Below are positions 32,452 through 40,210 of a stretch of DNA of 44,891 bases, piece after piece. Position numbers and translations under genes: made by a program. Numbering within the stretch: the first letter of the stretch is position 1; every line of letters begins with the position of its first letter. The notes under the pieces were generated by a model. The model ran no database searches, was not told the origin of the DNA, and worked only from the letters and a program-made list of their open reading frames with translations. The stretch comes from Eubacteriales bacterium (GTDB lineage Bacteria > Bacillota > Clostridia > Saccharofermentanales > DTU023), in assembly GCA_030532065.1 (NCBI GenBank), contig JAUNLW010000008.1:1-44891 (forward strand). The letters are read 5' to 3'.

Positions 32452-33603
32452 TTAGTGCAGCAGTGCCTTGATCAGGTAACCGATGCCGATACCTAGATAG
32501 TTACCTACCGCGTGACCGATTACGCCGAGGATGACGGAGATACCGACCAGGGATTGCCAGTTGGCGCCGGTGGCGTTGAGCGCGGCAGTTGGGCCGTCCC
32601 AGATGGCTGCGGTGATGGAGATTACAACATACTGCCACTCGATTTTGAAGAGGCGGCAGAGCAGGAGGTGTAGAATGAAGCTTACGCCCATTACGATGGC
32701 GCAGAGGACCACGATGGTGAGAGCGGAGTCGAGGAAAGCGGGAATGCTAACCATGAAGCCGATCATGACCAGATAGTATAGGGCGAAGAACATACCCAGG
32801 TCCATGGTACCGCGCAGGTTCTGCACTGGCTTGAATTGAGCCAAAATAATGGCGATGGTGGTTACGGCTAAGACGGTCAAAGCTTCGGAGAAGGACTCAG
32901 GAGCCAGGAGGCCGATCTTAGAGCCTAATACGAATATGATCAGAGCAATGGCCAAGCTGATCGCGATGTCTTGAATATTCCAGGTCTTATCGCCCATGAG
33001 TTGGTCTTCTTCCGCGTCAGAGTGCAAGTCGGCTTCGTCCAGCTTATAGGGCCAGACTTTTTGTAGCCATTTGGACTTTTTATAAATAGCGGGCATAGCA
33101 AAGAGCAGGAGTACCATGGGAGTGCCGATAACATAGTCGGCGGCATTGGCGGCTGCTAGGGTTTCACTGCTGGCGCCAAGGGCGTAACCGATGGCTGTCA
33201 GGTTGGCGCTACCGCCGGTATAAGTACCAACGAACATACCGCTGAGTTGCCAGCCGTTTTCGATGTTTCTCATAATGACGCCGCCTACAGTGGCACCGAT
33301 AGCGATAGCTACACAGGCGAGCCCCATGGCTAGCAGAGGTCTGCGAGACAGTGAGAACATCTTCTTAATGTCAACGTTCAAGAGCATCAAGATGATGGAC
33401 AGGTATACGGCATAGGGGATGATTCTGTCGTATAAATCGGCAGATACCGGTACCAGGCCTACGTTAACGCAGATTATACCCAGTAAAACTGCAACTACCG
33501 GAGAGCCTAAGGACCTGAAAACAGGTAATTTTTCGCTGGCATAGATGGCGAAAGCCACGAGAATAGCCATTAGAGCCATCAAGGCAGGTTCATTAGTGAT
33601 CAT
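32452..33603 (-). CDS. DUF819-family membrane protein
   Basis: A 383-residue integral membrane protein with about 10-11 spans. It begins ALMALMAILVAFAIYASEKL and contains GMFVGTYTGGSANLTAIGYA, NAADYVIGTPMVLLLF, and a C-terminal ISITAAIWDGPTAALNATGA and GHAVGNYLGIGIGY. These match the DUF819 (YjcL-like) family, presumed transporters with no assigned substrate. A hydrophilic acidic loop lies near residues 190-210. It precedes ggt on the same strand, separated by a terminator, so a link to gamma-glutamyl or peptide salvage is only suggested. Confidence 0.85.
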   Translation of the reverse strand: MITNEPALMALMAILVAFAIYASEKLPVFRSLGSPVVAVLLGIICVNVGLVPVSADLYDRIIPYAVYLSIILMLLNVDIKKMFSLSRRPLLAMGLACVAIAIGATVGGVIMRNIENGWQLSGMFVGTYTGGSANLTAIGYALGASSETLAAANAADYVIGTPMVLLLFAMPAIYKKSKWLQKVWPYKLDEADLHSDAEEDQLMGDKTWNIQDIAISLAIALIIFVLGSKIGLLAPESFSEALTVLAVTTIAIILAQFKPVQNLRGTMDLGMFFALYYLVMIGFMVSIPAFLDSALTIVVLCAIVMGVSFILHLLLCRLFKIEWQYVVISITAAIWDGPTAALNATGANWQSLVGISVILGVIGHAVGNYLGIGIGYLIKALLH

Positions 33604-34030
33604 AATCTTTTCCCTCTTCCTTCCTCAATATGAGAGTTTAGTGTGCTTTATACACACCAGTTCCGATAATTATACTGAATAATCATGTAAAATGCAGAGA
33701 TGAAAAAAGACTATTTCATATACTTTCCTGGAAAAAGCATCGATAAAAGTAGAGGGAAATTCTGCTTTAGAAGAGATGATTTCCTGCAAGCACTTAGCGA
33801 AAAAGTTTCCCGAAAACACTTAGCGATAAAGTGACGAAATGTGGACATATTAGATGTGGTCAACTAACGAAGACGTAGAGGTACTGGATATGGTCAATGC
33901 AGCTAAGATTTATTTGCTGACAATAGCAACTAAGATTTACTTGCTGACGATTTTTGATTTGCTCAGGCAGAAACTTGATTCAGAAAAAGACTGAACGAGT
34001 TTGCTTATAAACTGTACTTATAATCACGTA
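33604..34030. other. Gene-free gap with two short tandem duplications
   Basis: I see no credible gene. Two tandem duplications are present: 26-bp units starting CACTTAGCGA at 33791 and 33817, and 27-bp units starting GCAGCTAAG/GCAACTAAG at 33899 and 33926. The second pair contains ATTTACTTGCTGA, which also occurs across the stop codon of the LPXTG gene at 34109-34121. Confidence 0.75.
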
Positions 34031-34062
34031 AAAAGCCCGCGCTCTCGATGAGCACGGGCTTT
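34030..34062 (-). terminator. Intrinsic terminator of the LPXTG gene
   Basis: On the minus strand AAAGCCCG-T-GCTC, loop ATCGA, GAGC-G-CGGGCTTT is followed by TTTTTA, about 50 bases beyond the stop. Confidence 0.88.
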
Positions 34063-34110
34063 AGTCATTTGAGGTGAAAGACTATTTTGTCTTGGTTGCT
34101 AGTCTAGTAT

Positions 34111-35346
34111 TTACTTGCTGATCTTCTTACGTAGAACGATTAAGATGCTTAGTCCGGCAAGGCTAGCGATAACTGCGGGAGCAGTTGATTGCTCACCAGT
34201 TTTAGGTAGGTCGGTTACCGATTGTTGGTTACCAACAGGTGCTTGTTGCTGATTGTCGGCGGGTTTACCAGTAGTTCCCGCGAAAGCACTGCTGTAATCT
34301 TCAAAGTAAGCGGTAAAACTATGGTCACCAGTTACTTCGTATAATTCGCCAGGATTGTAGCGAGAGCCTTCCCAGTAGACAAAGTTCGCGCCCTCCTTAG
34401 AAGGAGCTAATGGCAGACGTACCATGTCACCAACAGCAGCGTACATAATCATTGGTTCAGCAGAGCCGCTGGGCCAGATTCCACCGTTGGGATCAAAATA
34501 TAAAGTCGCGGTTTCCGCAGGTGGGTCGGTAGGTGCTACTACAGGTGCGGGAGCAGGAGCGGGTGCAGGAGTGACAGGGGTTGCGGGGGTCTTCAGTAAG
34601 ATTTTACTCGACTTAGAACTCTCGTTGATGACGATTTGTAATGTTTTATTACCATACTTAACATCTAAGTTACCTTCGATGGTACCCCCGGAAGTAAGAG
34701 TTAGTTCGTCAGTACTCCAATCCTTTAATTTCATAGGTACGCCCGTCAAAGTTACGATTGGACTTCCGTTAGCGTTTGTGTTTTCAGAATCCCAGTGGAA
34801 AGTCAATGCAACAGTGTTGTTTGTTGTATCTACTGCAATACTACTTTTATCTAAATTGAAAAAATCACTAGTAAATTTAATGTTTTTCCAATCTGCTTCA
34901 TCAAGCTCCAGCTGTGGATCAAGTTTTAATTTTAATTTAATGACAGTAGTATTCTCAATGTTCTTCATTTTGTCAAGGAATAATTCCCAGGGAGAGTCAG
35001 GTGTATTTTCCCCGTATACTAAACTGGCTAATGCCATAATTCCTGGACTCGTAATATCTCGCATATCGACTTCTGCTTTATAGTCAATGGTAAGATCCTG
35101 TTTGTCTTTAGAAATGATATATGTAAGAGTACCGGAATCTACTTCCGGCGAAATCCGTGTTTCACCTTGCGTAACGATAGGCTCTAAATCTTTTATCGGA
35201 CAATCAAGCGAAAAGTCTTCATCATACATGTTTCCTTCATCCCAATCCTCCGCAAACACGTTTGCTGGAACTAGGCAAACAAACATCACCAGCATGAGTA
35301 GCAGGGCTATCAATGAAAAACTGTTTTGTTTTATTCTATGTTTCAT
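34111..35346 (-). CDS. LPXTG-anchored surface protein with InlB-type repeat
   Basis: A 411-residue wall protein. A signal peptide (FSLIALLLMLVMFVCLVPAN, cleavage probably after NVFA) precedes an unassigned ~200-residue ectodomain, a proline-rich TPAPAPAPAPVVAPTDPP linker, and a module with ATLYFDPNGGIWPSG and YWEGSRYNPGELYEV like the Listeria-Bacteroides (InlB B) repeat. A sorting signal follows: LPKTGEQ, a hydrophobic span (AVIASLAGLSILIVL) and a basic tail RKKISK. A sortase gene lies at the right end of the window and could process it (inference). The ectodomain is A+T-rich and unrecognised; adhesion is a guess. Confidence 0.88.
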   Translation of the reverse strand: MKHRIKQNSFSLIALLLMLVMFVCLVPANVFAEDWDEGNMYDEDFSLDCPIKDLEPIVTQGETRISPEVDSGTLTYIISKDKQDLTIDYKAEVDMRDITSPGIMALASLVYGENTPDSPWELFLDKMKNIENTTVIKLKLKLDPQLELDEADWKNIKFTSDFFNLDKSSIAVDTTNNTVALTFHWDSENTNANGSPIVTLTGVPMKLKDWSTDELTLTSGGTIEGNLDVKYGNKTLQIVINESSKSSKILLKTPATPVTPAPAPAPAPVVAPTDPPAETATLYFDPNGGIWPSGSAEPMIMYAAVGDMVRLPLAPSKEGANFVYWEGSRYNPGELYEVTGDHSFTAYFEDYSSAFAGTTGKPADNQQQAPVGNQQSVTDLPKTGEQSTAPAVIASLAGLSILIVLRKKISK

Positions 35347-35412
35347 GACACAACCTCTTTCTTTCCTTCTCTGCTATTTGTTATTTGCAAGAAAAAACTT
35401 ACAAGTGCGCAC

Positions 35413-35440
35413 AGTATAACATTGTTTTTTTTTTAGACAA
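35413..35440 (-). promoter_or_regulatory. Promoter of the LPXTG gene with A10 spacer
   Basis: On the minus strand TTGTCT (35435-35440) and TATACT (35413-35418) are 16 bases apart. Ten of the spacer bases are a continuous A tract. The palindrome GTGCGCAC (35406-35413) sits just after the -10. Slippage in the tract could change spacing and expression. Confidence 0.65.
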
Positions 35441-35689
35441 GGCAAATGAAATATAAGGTAATTTAAGTCAAGTTTTGGCCAATATAGCGCAGAAACTAAA
35501 CCTTAAACGTCCAGTAAGTGGATCACTTTACATTATGGAAGGCGATGGACGGCAAAGTTTTAACGCCTCTGTGAAAAAGATTTTTGTAAGTGCAAGATTA
35601 GCTACTTCAGTGCATATTCATAGATAATCTTGCTATACTTAAGTGTAGCAGCTTGACTGCTAAGCATAGAAAACGAGGAGGAATTTCCC
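35441..35689. other. Gene-free gap upstream of the M55 peptidase
   Basis: No gene is seen. It holds the dyad AAGTG-GAT-CACTT (35516-35528), a TATACT (35634-35639) that may be the -10 of the peptidase gene, and in the probable 5' leader a perfect hairpin TAGCAG-CTTGA-CTGCTA (35646-35662). The ribosome site GAGGAGGAA follows. Confidence 0.55.
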
Positions 35690-36487
35690 ATGAAGATCTA
35701 TATGAGCGTAGACATTGAAGGTACAGCCGGTATCTCTAACTGGGATGAGGCCGATAACAGCAAGCGGGATTACCCTTATTTTGCGGAAGAGATGACCCGG
35801 GAGGCATCAGCCGCCGCGGCAGCTGCGGTTAAATGTGGCGCGGAAGAAGTTGTGGTGCGTGACGCTCACGCCAGCGCCCGTAACATGAACCCCATGCTGT
35901 TCCCGGAGGAGTGCACTTTTATCCGTGGTTGGAGCGGCCATCCCCATTCCATGATGGATGGTATTGATTCTAGTTATGACGCTTGCTTTATGGTTGGCTA
36001 TCACAGCCGCGCTGGCTCTGGTGACAACCCTCTGTCACACAGCTTTTCCAGTTCCCGTATTTTCCACCTCTCGGTTAATGGCCGTTTTGTGAGTGAATAC
36101 TACGTTAATATGCTGACGGCAGCTTATTACGGTGTGCCGCTTGTGGTTTTATGCGGTGATGAAGGCCTCTGCAAAGAAGCCAAAGAGGATATTCCTGAGC
36201 TTTACACGGTAGCTACCGCCTCCGGCGAAGGAGATTCCACGCACTCACTGCATCCGCTCAAGGCTTGCCGCCTGATTAGTGAAGCTGTGGAAAGCGCTTT
36301 GAGCCAAGAGTTGCCTAAGCCTTACGAGTTGCCGAAACACTTTAAGGTCGACGTAGAGTACAAGAACCATCCGGAATGCTACAAGAAGTCCTTCTATCCC
36401 GGTGCTAGCTCTGATGGCAGCCGCACACTGACCTTTGAGACGGACGACTGGTTTGAAGCTTTGCGCTTCCTGCACTTTGCCATCTAA
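35690..36487 (+). CDS. M55-family D-aminopeptidase (DppA-like)
   Basis: A 265-residue cytoplasmic metallopeptidase. The start MKIYMSVDIEGTAGISNW has Asp8 and Glu10; His60 follows in VVRDAHASARN. These match metal-ligand positions described for Bacillus subtilis DppA. His105 (GYHSRAG) and Glu137 (VSEYYVN) are the probable remaining ligands. The family frees D-amino acids such as D-Ala from short peptides, typically cell-wall breakdown products. Length is normal. The ribosome site is GAGGAGGAA. It stands alone between the LPXTG gene and the liv operon. Its last 49 bases are duplicated immediately downstream. Confidence 0.9.
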   Translation: MKIYMSVDIEGTAGISNWDEADNSKRDYPYFAEEMTREASAAAAAAVKCGAEEVVVRDAHASARNMNPMLFPEECTFIRGWSGHPHSMMDGIDSSYDACFMVGYHSRAGSGDNPLSHSFSSSRIFHLSVNGRFVSEYYVNMLTAAYYGVPLVVLCGDEGLCKEAKEDIPELYTVATASGEGDSTHSLHPLKACRLISEAVESALSQELPKPYELPKHFKVDVEYKNHPECYKKSFYPGASSDGSRTLTFETDDWFEALRFLHFAI

Positions 36488-36537
36488 AACGGACGACTGG
36501 TTTGAAGCTCTGCGCTTCCTGCATTTTGCTATCTAAT
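36440..36537 (+). repeat. 49-bp direct duplication of the M55 gene's 3' end
   Basis: 36440-36488 (coding, including the stop) is repeated at 36489-36537. Inside the coding part the two copies differ at three bases (TTG/CTG, CAC/CAT, GCC/GCT), all synonymous in the gene's frame, although the second copy lies after the stop and out of frame. Confidence 0.92.
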
Positions 36538-36574
36538 CGGTCTTAAAATGTTATTTGTAAAAACTAAAAGCTAA

Positions 36575-36605
36575 AAGGCCTCCCGCTGTTTAAGTGGGAG
36601 GCCTT
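36575..36605. terminator. Bidirectional terminator between M55 gene and liv operon
   Basis: AAGGCCTCCC and GGGAGGCCTT form a perfect 10-bp stem with an 11-base loop. A TTTT run follows on the minus strand and a weaker T-rich run on the plus strand. It serves the convergent M55 gene and the liv operon. Confidence 0.88.
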
Positions 36606-36630
36606 GGCTTTAATAAACTTATAGCAAAGC

Positions 36631-36732
36631 TTACTTGCTATTCTCCAAAGTGGGCTTTTCTTACTTGCTATTCACCTAAGTATGCTTTGCTTCCTCGCTA
36701 TTCACCTAAGTAGGCTTTTCTTACTTGCGGAT
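36631..36732 (-). repeat. 30-bp tandem units anchored on the livF stop
   Basis: Exact 30-bp units start at 36631, 36661 and 36691, and a partial copy continues into livF at 36721. On the minus strand, in livF's frame, they read KAYLGE-stop (true end), KAYLGE-stop and KAHFGE-stop. The frame is kept because 30 is a multiple of three. Confidence 0.92.
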
Positions 36733-37405
36733 TCTCCAGCAGTTCCTGGCCAGGTCCTTCCAGAGTGATGACACCGGATTCCAGAACGTAGGCGTAGTCT
36801 GCGACTGAGAGGGCCTTTTTGGCGTTTTGCTCAATCAGGAGAATGGTGTTCCCCATGTCGTGGAGTTGCCTAATGATATTGAAGATATCCTGCACGATGA
36901 TGGGGGCCAGACCCAGGGAAGGCTCGTCCAGGATCAGTAGTTCCGGCTCGATCATGAGCGCGCGGGCTACTGCCAGCATCTGCTGTTCGCCGCCGGAGAG
37001 AGTACCTGCCTTTTGCCAGGAACGCTCGCCCAGGATGGGGAAGAGCTCGTAGGCCAGCTTGATACCTTTTTCGATCTTGTCCTTATCCTTGATGGTATAG
37101 GCGCCCAGGATCAGGTTTTCGCGCACGGTTAGTTCGGGGAAGATGTGTCGGCCTTCGGGTGACATGGCAACCTTGCGCTTGACAATCTCTCTGGCCGGCA
37201 AATTGCTGATATCCTCCCCCTTGAAGATGACCTGGCCTTTGGCCTTGGCTTCCATGCCCATGATGGCACGTAAGGTAGAGGATTTACCGGCCCCGTTAGC
37301 GCCGATCAGGGTAACAATTTGTTTCTCCCTGATATCCATGGTAATGCCGCGCACTGCCTTGATACCGCCGTAGTGGACGTGTAAATCATTTATTTCCAAA
37401 AACAT
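36698..37405 (-). CDS. livF: Branched-chain amino acid ABC transporter ATPase LivF
   Basis: A 235-residue ATPase: MFLEINDLHVHYGGIKAVRG, Walker A GANGAGKSSTLRAIMG, signature LSGGEQQMLAVARALM, Walker B LLILDEPSLGLAP and the C-terminal KAYLGE typical of LivF. It is the last gene of the liv operon; ATG 37405 immediately follows the livG stop. With LivG it energises uptake of leucine, isoleucine and valine (family knowledge). Its final codons belong to a 30-bp tandem array. Confidence 0.95.
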   Translation of the reverse strand: MFLEINDLHVHYGGIKAVRGITMDIREKQIVTLIGANGAGKSSTLRAIMGMEAKAKGQVIFKGEDISNLPAREIVKRKVAMSPEGRHIFPELTVRENLILGAYTIKDKDKIEKGIKLAYELFPILGERSWQKAGTLSGGEQQMLAVARALMIEPELLILDEPSLGLAPIIVQDIFNIIRQLHDMGNTILLIEQNAKKALSVADYAYVLESGVITLEGPGQELLENPQVRKAYLGE

Positions 37406-38173
37406 TTAATCCACCCCCAGATAAGCTTCAACCACGCGCGGGTTGTTTTGGATTTCCTCGGGCAAGCCCTGGGCGATGAGTTGACCGTGGTCCAGCACGT
37501 AGATGCGGTCGGAGATACCCATGATAACGTCCATGTGGTGCTCGATGAGGAAAATTGTCAGGTCGTAACGATCTCTAACTTCACGAATAAATTCGATCAA
37601 GGCTCGGCTCTCTTCCGGGTTCATACCAGCGGCCGGCTCGTCTAAGAGCAAGAGACGCGGCTTGGTAGCCAGTGCTCGCGCGATCTCCAGGCGGCGCTGT
37701 GAACCATAAGGTAGTGAGCTGGCGATATTGTCTTTATAGATACTGAGACCGACTTCGTCTACCAGCTTCCTGGCTTCTTCCAAGAGCCTTTTGTCTTCTT
37801 CTCGGTACTTGGGCGTGCGGATGATATTGGCCAGCCAACCGGTTTCCGCGCGCATGTTCGCGGCGATGCGTACATTTTCCAGGACCGACATATTATCGAA
37901 AAGGCGGATATTCTGGAAGGTGCGGCAAATGCCCATGTGAGCGATCTCTTCCTGCTTGAGGCCATTTAGTCGGTGACTTGTGCCTTTATAGGTGTAGTCA
38001 ATCTCGCCTTCGGTTGGCTCGTATACGCCGGTAACCATGTTGAATACGGTGGTCTTGCCGGCACCGTTAGGGCCGATGAGGCCAATGATCTCGCCCGGCC
38101 TTACTTCCAGATCTAGCTTGTTTACAGCTGTGATTCCGCCGAAGCGGATAGTTACTTGGTTAAGCTTAAGCAT
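37406..38173 (-). CDS. livG: Branched-chain amino acid ABC transporter ATPase LivG
   Basis: A 255-residue ATPase with Walker A GPNGAGKTTVFNMVTG, GICRTFQNIRLFDNMSVLEN (LivG hallmark), LPYGSQRRLEIARAL in the signature position, Walker B LLLLDEPAAGMNPEE, and IFLIEHHMDVIMGISDRIYV. It ends VVEAYLGVD as usual. Its start overlaps the livM end by 8 bases and it abuts livF, indicating a tight operon. Confidence 0.95.
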   Translation of the reverse strand: MLKLNQVTIRFGGITAVNKLDLEVRPGEIIGLIGPNGAGKTTVFNMVTGVYEPTEGEIDYTYKGTSHRLNGLKQEEIAHMGICRTFQNIRLFDNMSVLENVRIAANMRAETGWLANIIRTPKYREEDKRLLEEARKLVDEVGLSIYKDNIASSLPYGSQRRLEIARALATKPRLLLLDEPAAGMNPEESRALIEFIREVRDRYDLTIFLIEHHMDVIMGISDRIYVLDHGQLIAQGLPEEIQNNPRVVEAYLGVD

Positions 38174-39215
38174 TAGGGAGGGCCTCCTTTTCTTCTTCCA
38201 GCTTCTTGTTCCGCTTTTTCTTACCGTTCCTGGCTCTCAGGTTAACGATGATGATCAAGAGGAGCGAGAAGATGACCATGCGCAGTCCAGGCATGCCGTC
38301 CGACTTGATAAAGAGTAAATCCATGGGTTCATCGAGGAAGCGCAGGATCTCCAGGGCGAAGGTAACAATGATAGCCGACACGATGTTGCCCCAGGTTTTG
38401 CCCATGCCGCCCAAAACCACGATGAGCAGGATATTAAAGGTAAGCTGGAAGGTAAATTGCATGGGGTTGACCGTGCCGATCAATGTGGCCATAAGGCCGC
38501 CGCCCACACCAGCCCAGAAACTGGACCAGGTAAAACTGATTACCTTATGACGGAAGGCATTGATGCCGACGGCTCTGGCCGCGATCTCGTTCTCGCGAAT
38601 GGCGATAAGATTGCGACCTTTATTAGATTTGGTGAGCGTCAGCATAAAGATGACCATGATAATGGCCACCGCTCCGTAGAGGACACTGCTGGTAGTTCTT
38701 GGTACGCCTTTTAAGCCCAAGGCGCCGTTAGTGAGGCGGAACTGAGTCCTGATCAGGACCAGGATGATCTCGGCAAAACCCATGGAGGCGATGGCCAGAT
38801 AGTCATCGTTGAGCCTTAAGACCGGCAGTGAGATGAGGAAACCGAAAAAGGCGGCGATCAGGCCGGCGAAAATCAGGGCCGGGATCAGCGGCAGATGCAG
38901 CTTCAGAATCCAGTCATAAGCCGGTTCGATCATGTAGTAGGCTTCCTTGCTTTCCTGGCTCATGGTCAAGATAGCCGTGACATAGGCGCCGAGGGCCATG
39001 AAGCCGTAGTGACCGAGTGAGAAGAGGCCGGTATAGCCGTTGACCAGGTTGAGTGATAAGCCCAAAACCACGTTGATCAGGCAGAGGTTGGTTATCTTAC
39101 GGTAGTAAGCGTCCAGGGGCAAGAGAGTTATCAGGATGGTCAGGCCGACAAAGATAAGCAAGCAGACCAGATCCCGGTTAGTATTCTTTCTTTGTTTTGT
39201 ATATTTAGCAGCCAT
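38166..39215 (-). CDS. livM: Branched-chain amino acid ABC transporter permease LivM
   Basis: A 349-residue permease with about ten hydrophobic spans. NVVLGLSLNLVNGYTGLFSL and GHYGFMALGAYVTAIL are typical, as are LRLNDDYLAIASMGFAEI, LIAIRENEIAARAVGINAFR (cytoplasmic coupling loop) and VVLGGMGKTWGNIVSA. It ends with a basic Lys/Glu tail. It starts one base after the livH stop and overlaps livG by 8 bases. Confidence 0.95.
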   Translation of the reverse strand: MAAKYTKQRKNTNRDLVCLLIFVGLTILITLLPLDAYYRKITNLCLINVVLGLSLNLVNGYTGLFSLGHYGFMALGAYVTAILTMSQESKEAYYMIEPAYDWILKLHLPLIPALIFAGLIAAFFGFLISLPVLRLNDDYLAIASMGFAEIILVLIRTQFRLTNGALGLKGVPRTTSSVLYGAVAIIMVIFMLTLTKSNKGRNLIAIRENEIAARAVGINAFRHKVISFTWSSFWAGVGGGLMATLIGTVNPMQFTFQLTFNILLIVVLGGMGKTWGNIVSAIIVTFALEILRFLDEPMDLLFIKSDGMPGLRMVIFSLLLIIIVNLRARNGKKKRNKKLEEEKEALPNA

Positions 39216-39216
39216 C

Positions 39217-40101
39217 TTATACCTTCTCCTTTACCGTTGAACCAAAAATGCCGGTGGGCTTAAAGGTTAGGATCAGAATCAGCAAAATAAAGGCGAAACC
39301 GTCACGGTAGTCGTTCAGGGTGGGGAAGAGGCCTACAATTAGGATCTCTGACATACCCAGAATCAGACCGCCGATTACAGCGCCGGTCAGATTGCCGATA
39401 CCGCCGATTACAGCTGCGATAAAGCACTTGTTACCGGGCATCATGCCCATGAGCGGCATAAGCTGAGGATAGCGGCTGGCGTATAAAACACCGCCAAAGC
39501 CTGCCAGTACGGTACCGATAAAGAAAGTAAAGGAAATTACTTTGTTGACATCGATACCCATGAGCGAAGCCGCGTCGTAGTCGGTAGCCAGGGCCCGCAT
39601 GGCCATGCCCATCTTGGTCTTATTGATAAGAAAGGCCAGGATGATCAAAAGGACAATGGTGACTACGGGAATGACGATTTGTACGACGTTAAAGTTAAGA
39701 CTGTCCAGCTTGATGTTTTTGTCGAGGAAGGCGGGCACGGTGAAGGCCTGTGGTTTACCACCAAAGATCAGGATGGCCAGGTTCTCTAAGAAGAACGAAG
39801 CGCCGATGGCGGAGATCAGGACCATGATCCTCGGCTCGTGGCGCAGGGGAGCGTAGGCGGCCTTTTCCAATAAGATGCCAAAGACTCCGGTCATCAGGGC
39901 CGCGATGATAAAGACCAGCCACCAGGGCATTCCGGTCCAGGTAAGTAGATATAAGCCCAGGTAGGCGCCCAGCATAAACAGGTCGCCGTGGGCGAAGTTA
40001 ATGAGGCGTAAGATACCATAAACCATGGTGTAGCCTATGGCGATCAGGGCATAAAGGCTGCCTAGACTTAAGCCGTTGATAAGATGCTGTACAAAGAACA
40101 T
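39217..40101 (-). CDS. livH: Branched-chain amino acid ABC transporter permease LivH
   Basis: A 294-residue permease beginning FVQHLINGLSLGSLYALIAI and YGILRLINFAHGDLFMLGAY, with the coupling loop MRALATDYDAASLMGIDVNK and AAVIGGIGNLTGAVIGGLIL. About eight spans are seen. It follows livJ after a gap that holds a hairpin at 40118-40141, a common way to lower permease expression relative to the binding protein. Confidence 0.95.
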   Translation of the reverse strand: MFFVQHLINGLSLGSLYALIAIGYTMVYGILRLINFAHGDLFMLGAYLGLYLLTWTGMPWWLVFIIAALMTGVFGILLEKAAYAPLRHEPRIMVLISAIGASFFLENLAILIFGGKPQAFTVPAFLDKNIKLDSLNFNVVQIVIPVVTIVLLIILAFLINKTKMGMAMRALATDYDAASLMGIDVNKVISFTFFIGTVLAGFGGVLYASRYPQLMPLMGMMPGNKCFIAAVIGGIGNLTGAVIGGLILGMSEILIVGLFPTLNDYRDGFAFILLILILTFKPTGIFGSTVKEKV

Positions 40102-40117
40102 ACTGCCTCCTCATTTT

Positions 40118-40141
40118 GCAAAAGGCGGCCGCGAAGCCGCC
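40118..40141 (-). terminator. Hairpin between livJ and livH, probable attenuating terminator
   Basis: On the minus strand GGCGGC-TTCGCG-GCCGCC is followed by TTTTGC. A partial terminator here would make livJ more abundant than the membrane genes. Confidence 0.7.
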
Positions 40142-40210
40142 CCTTGCTTATACTTTGAAAAATCTCTCGCGCAGTAAGTGCTAACTGAGCTAGTAGATAC
40201 TACGATCCAC

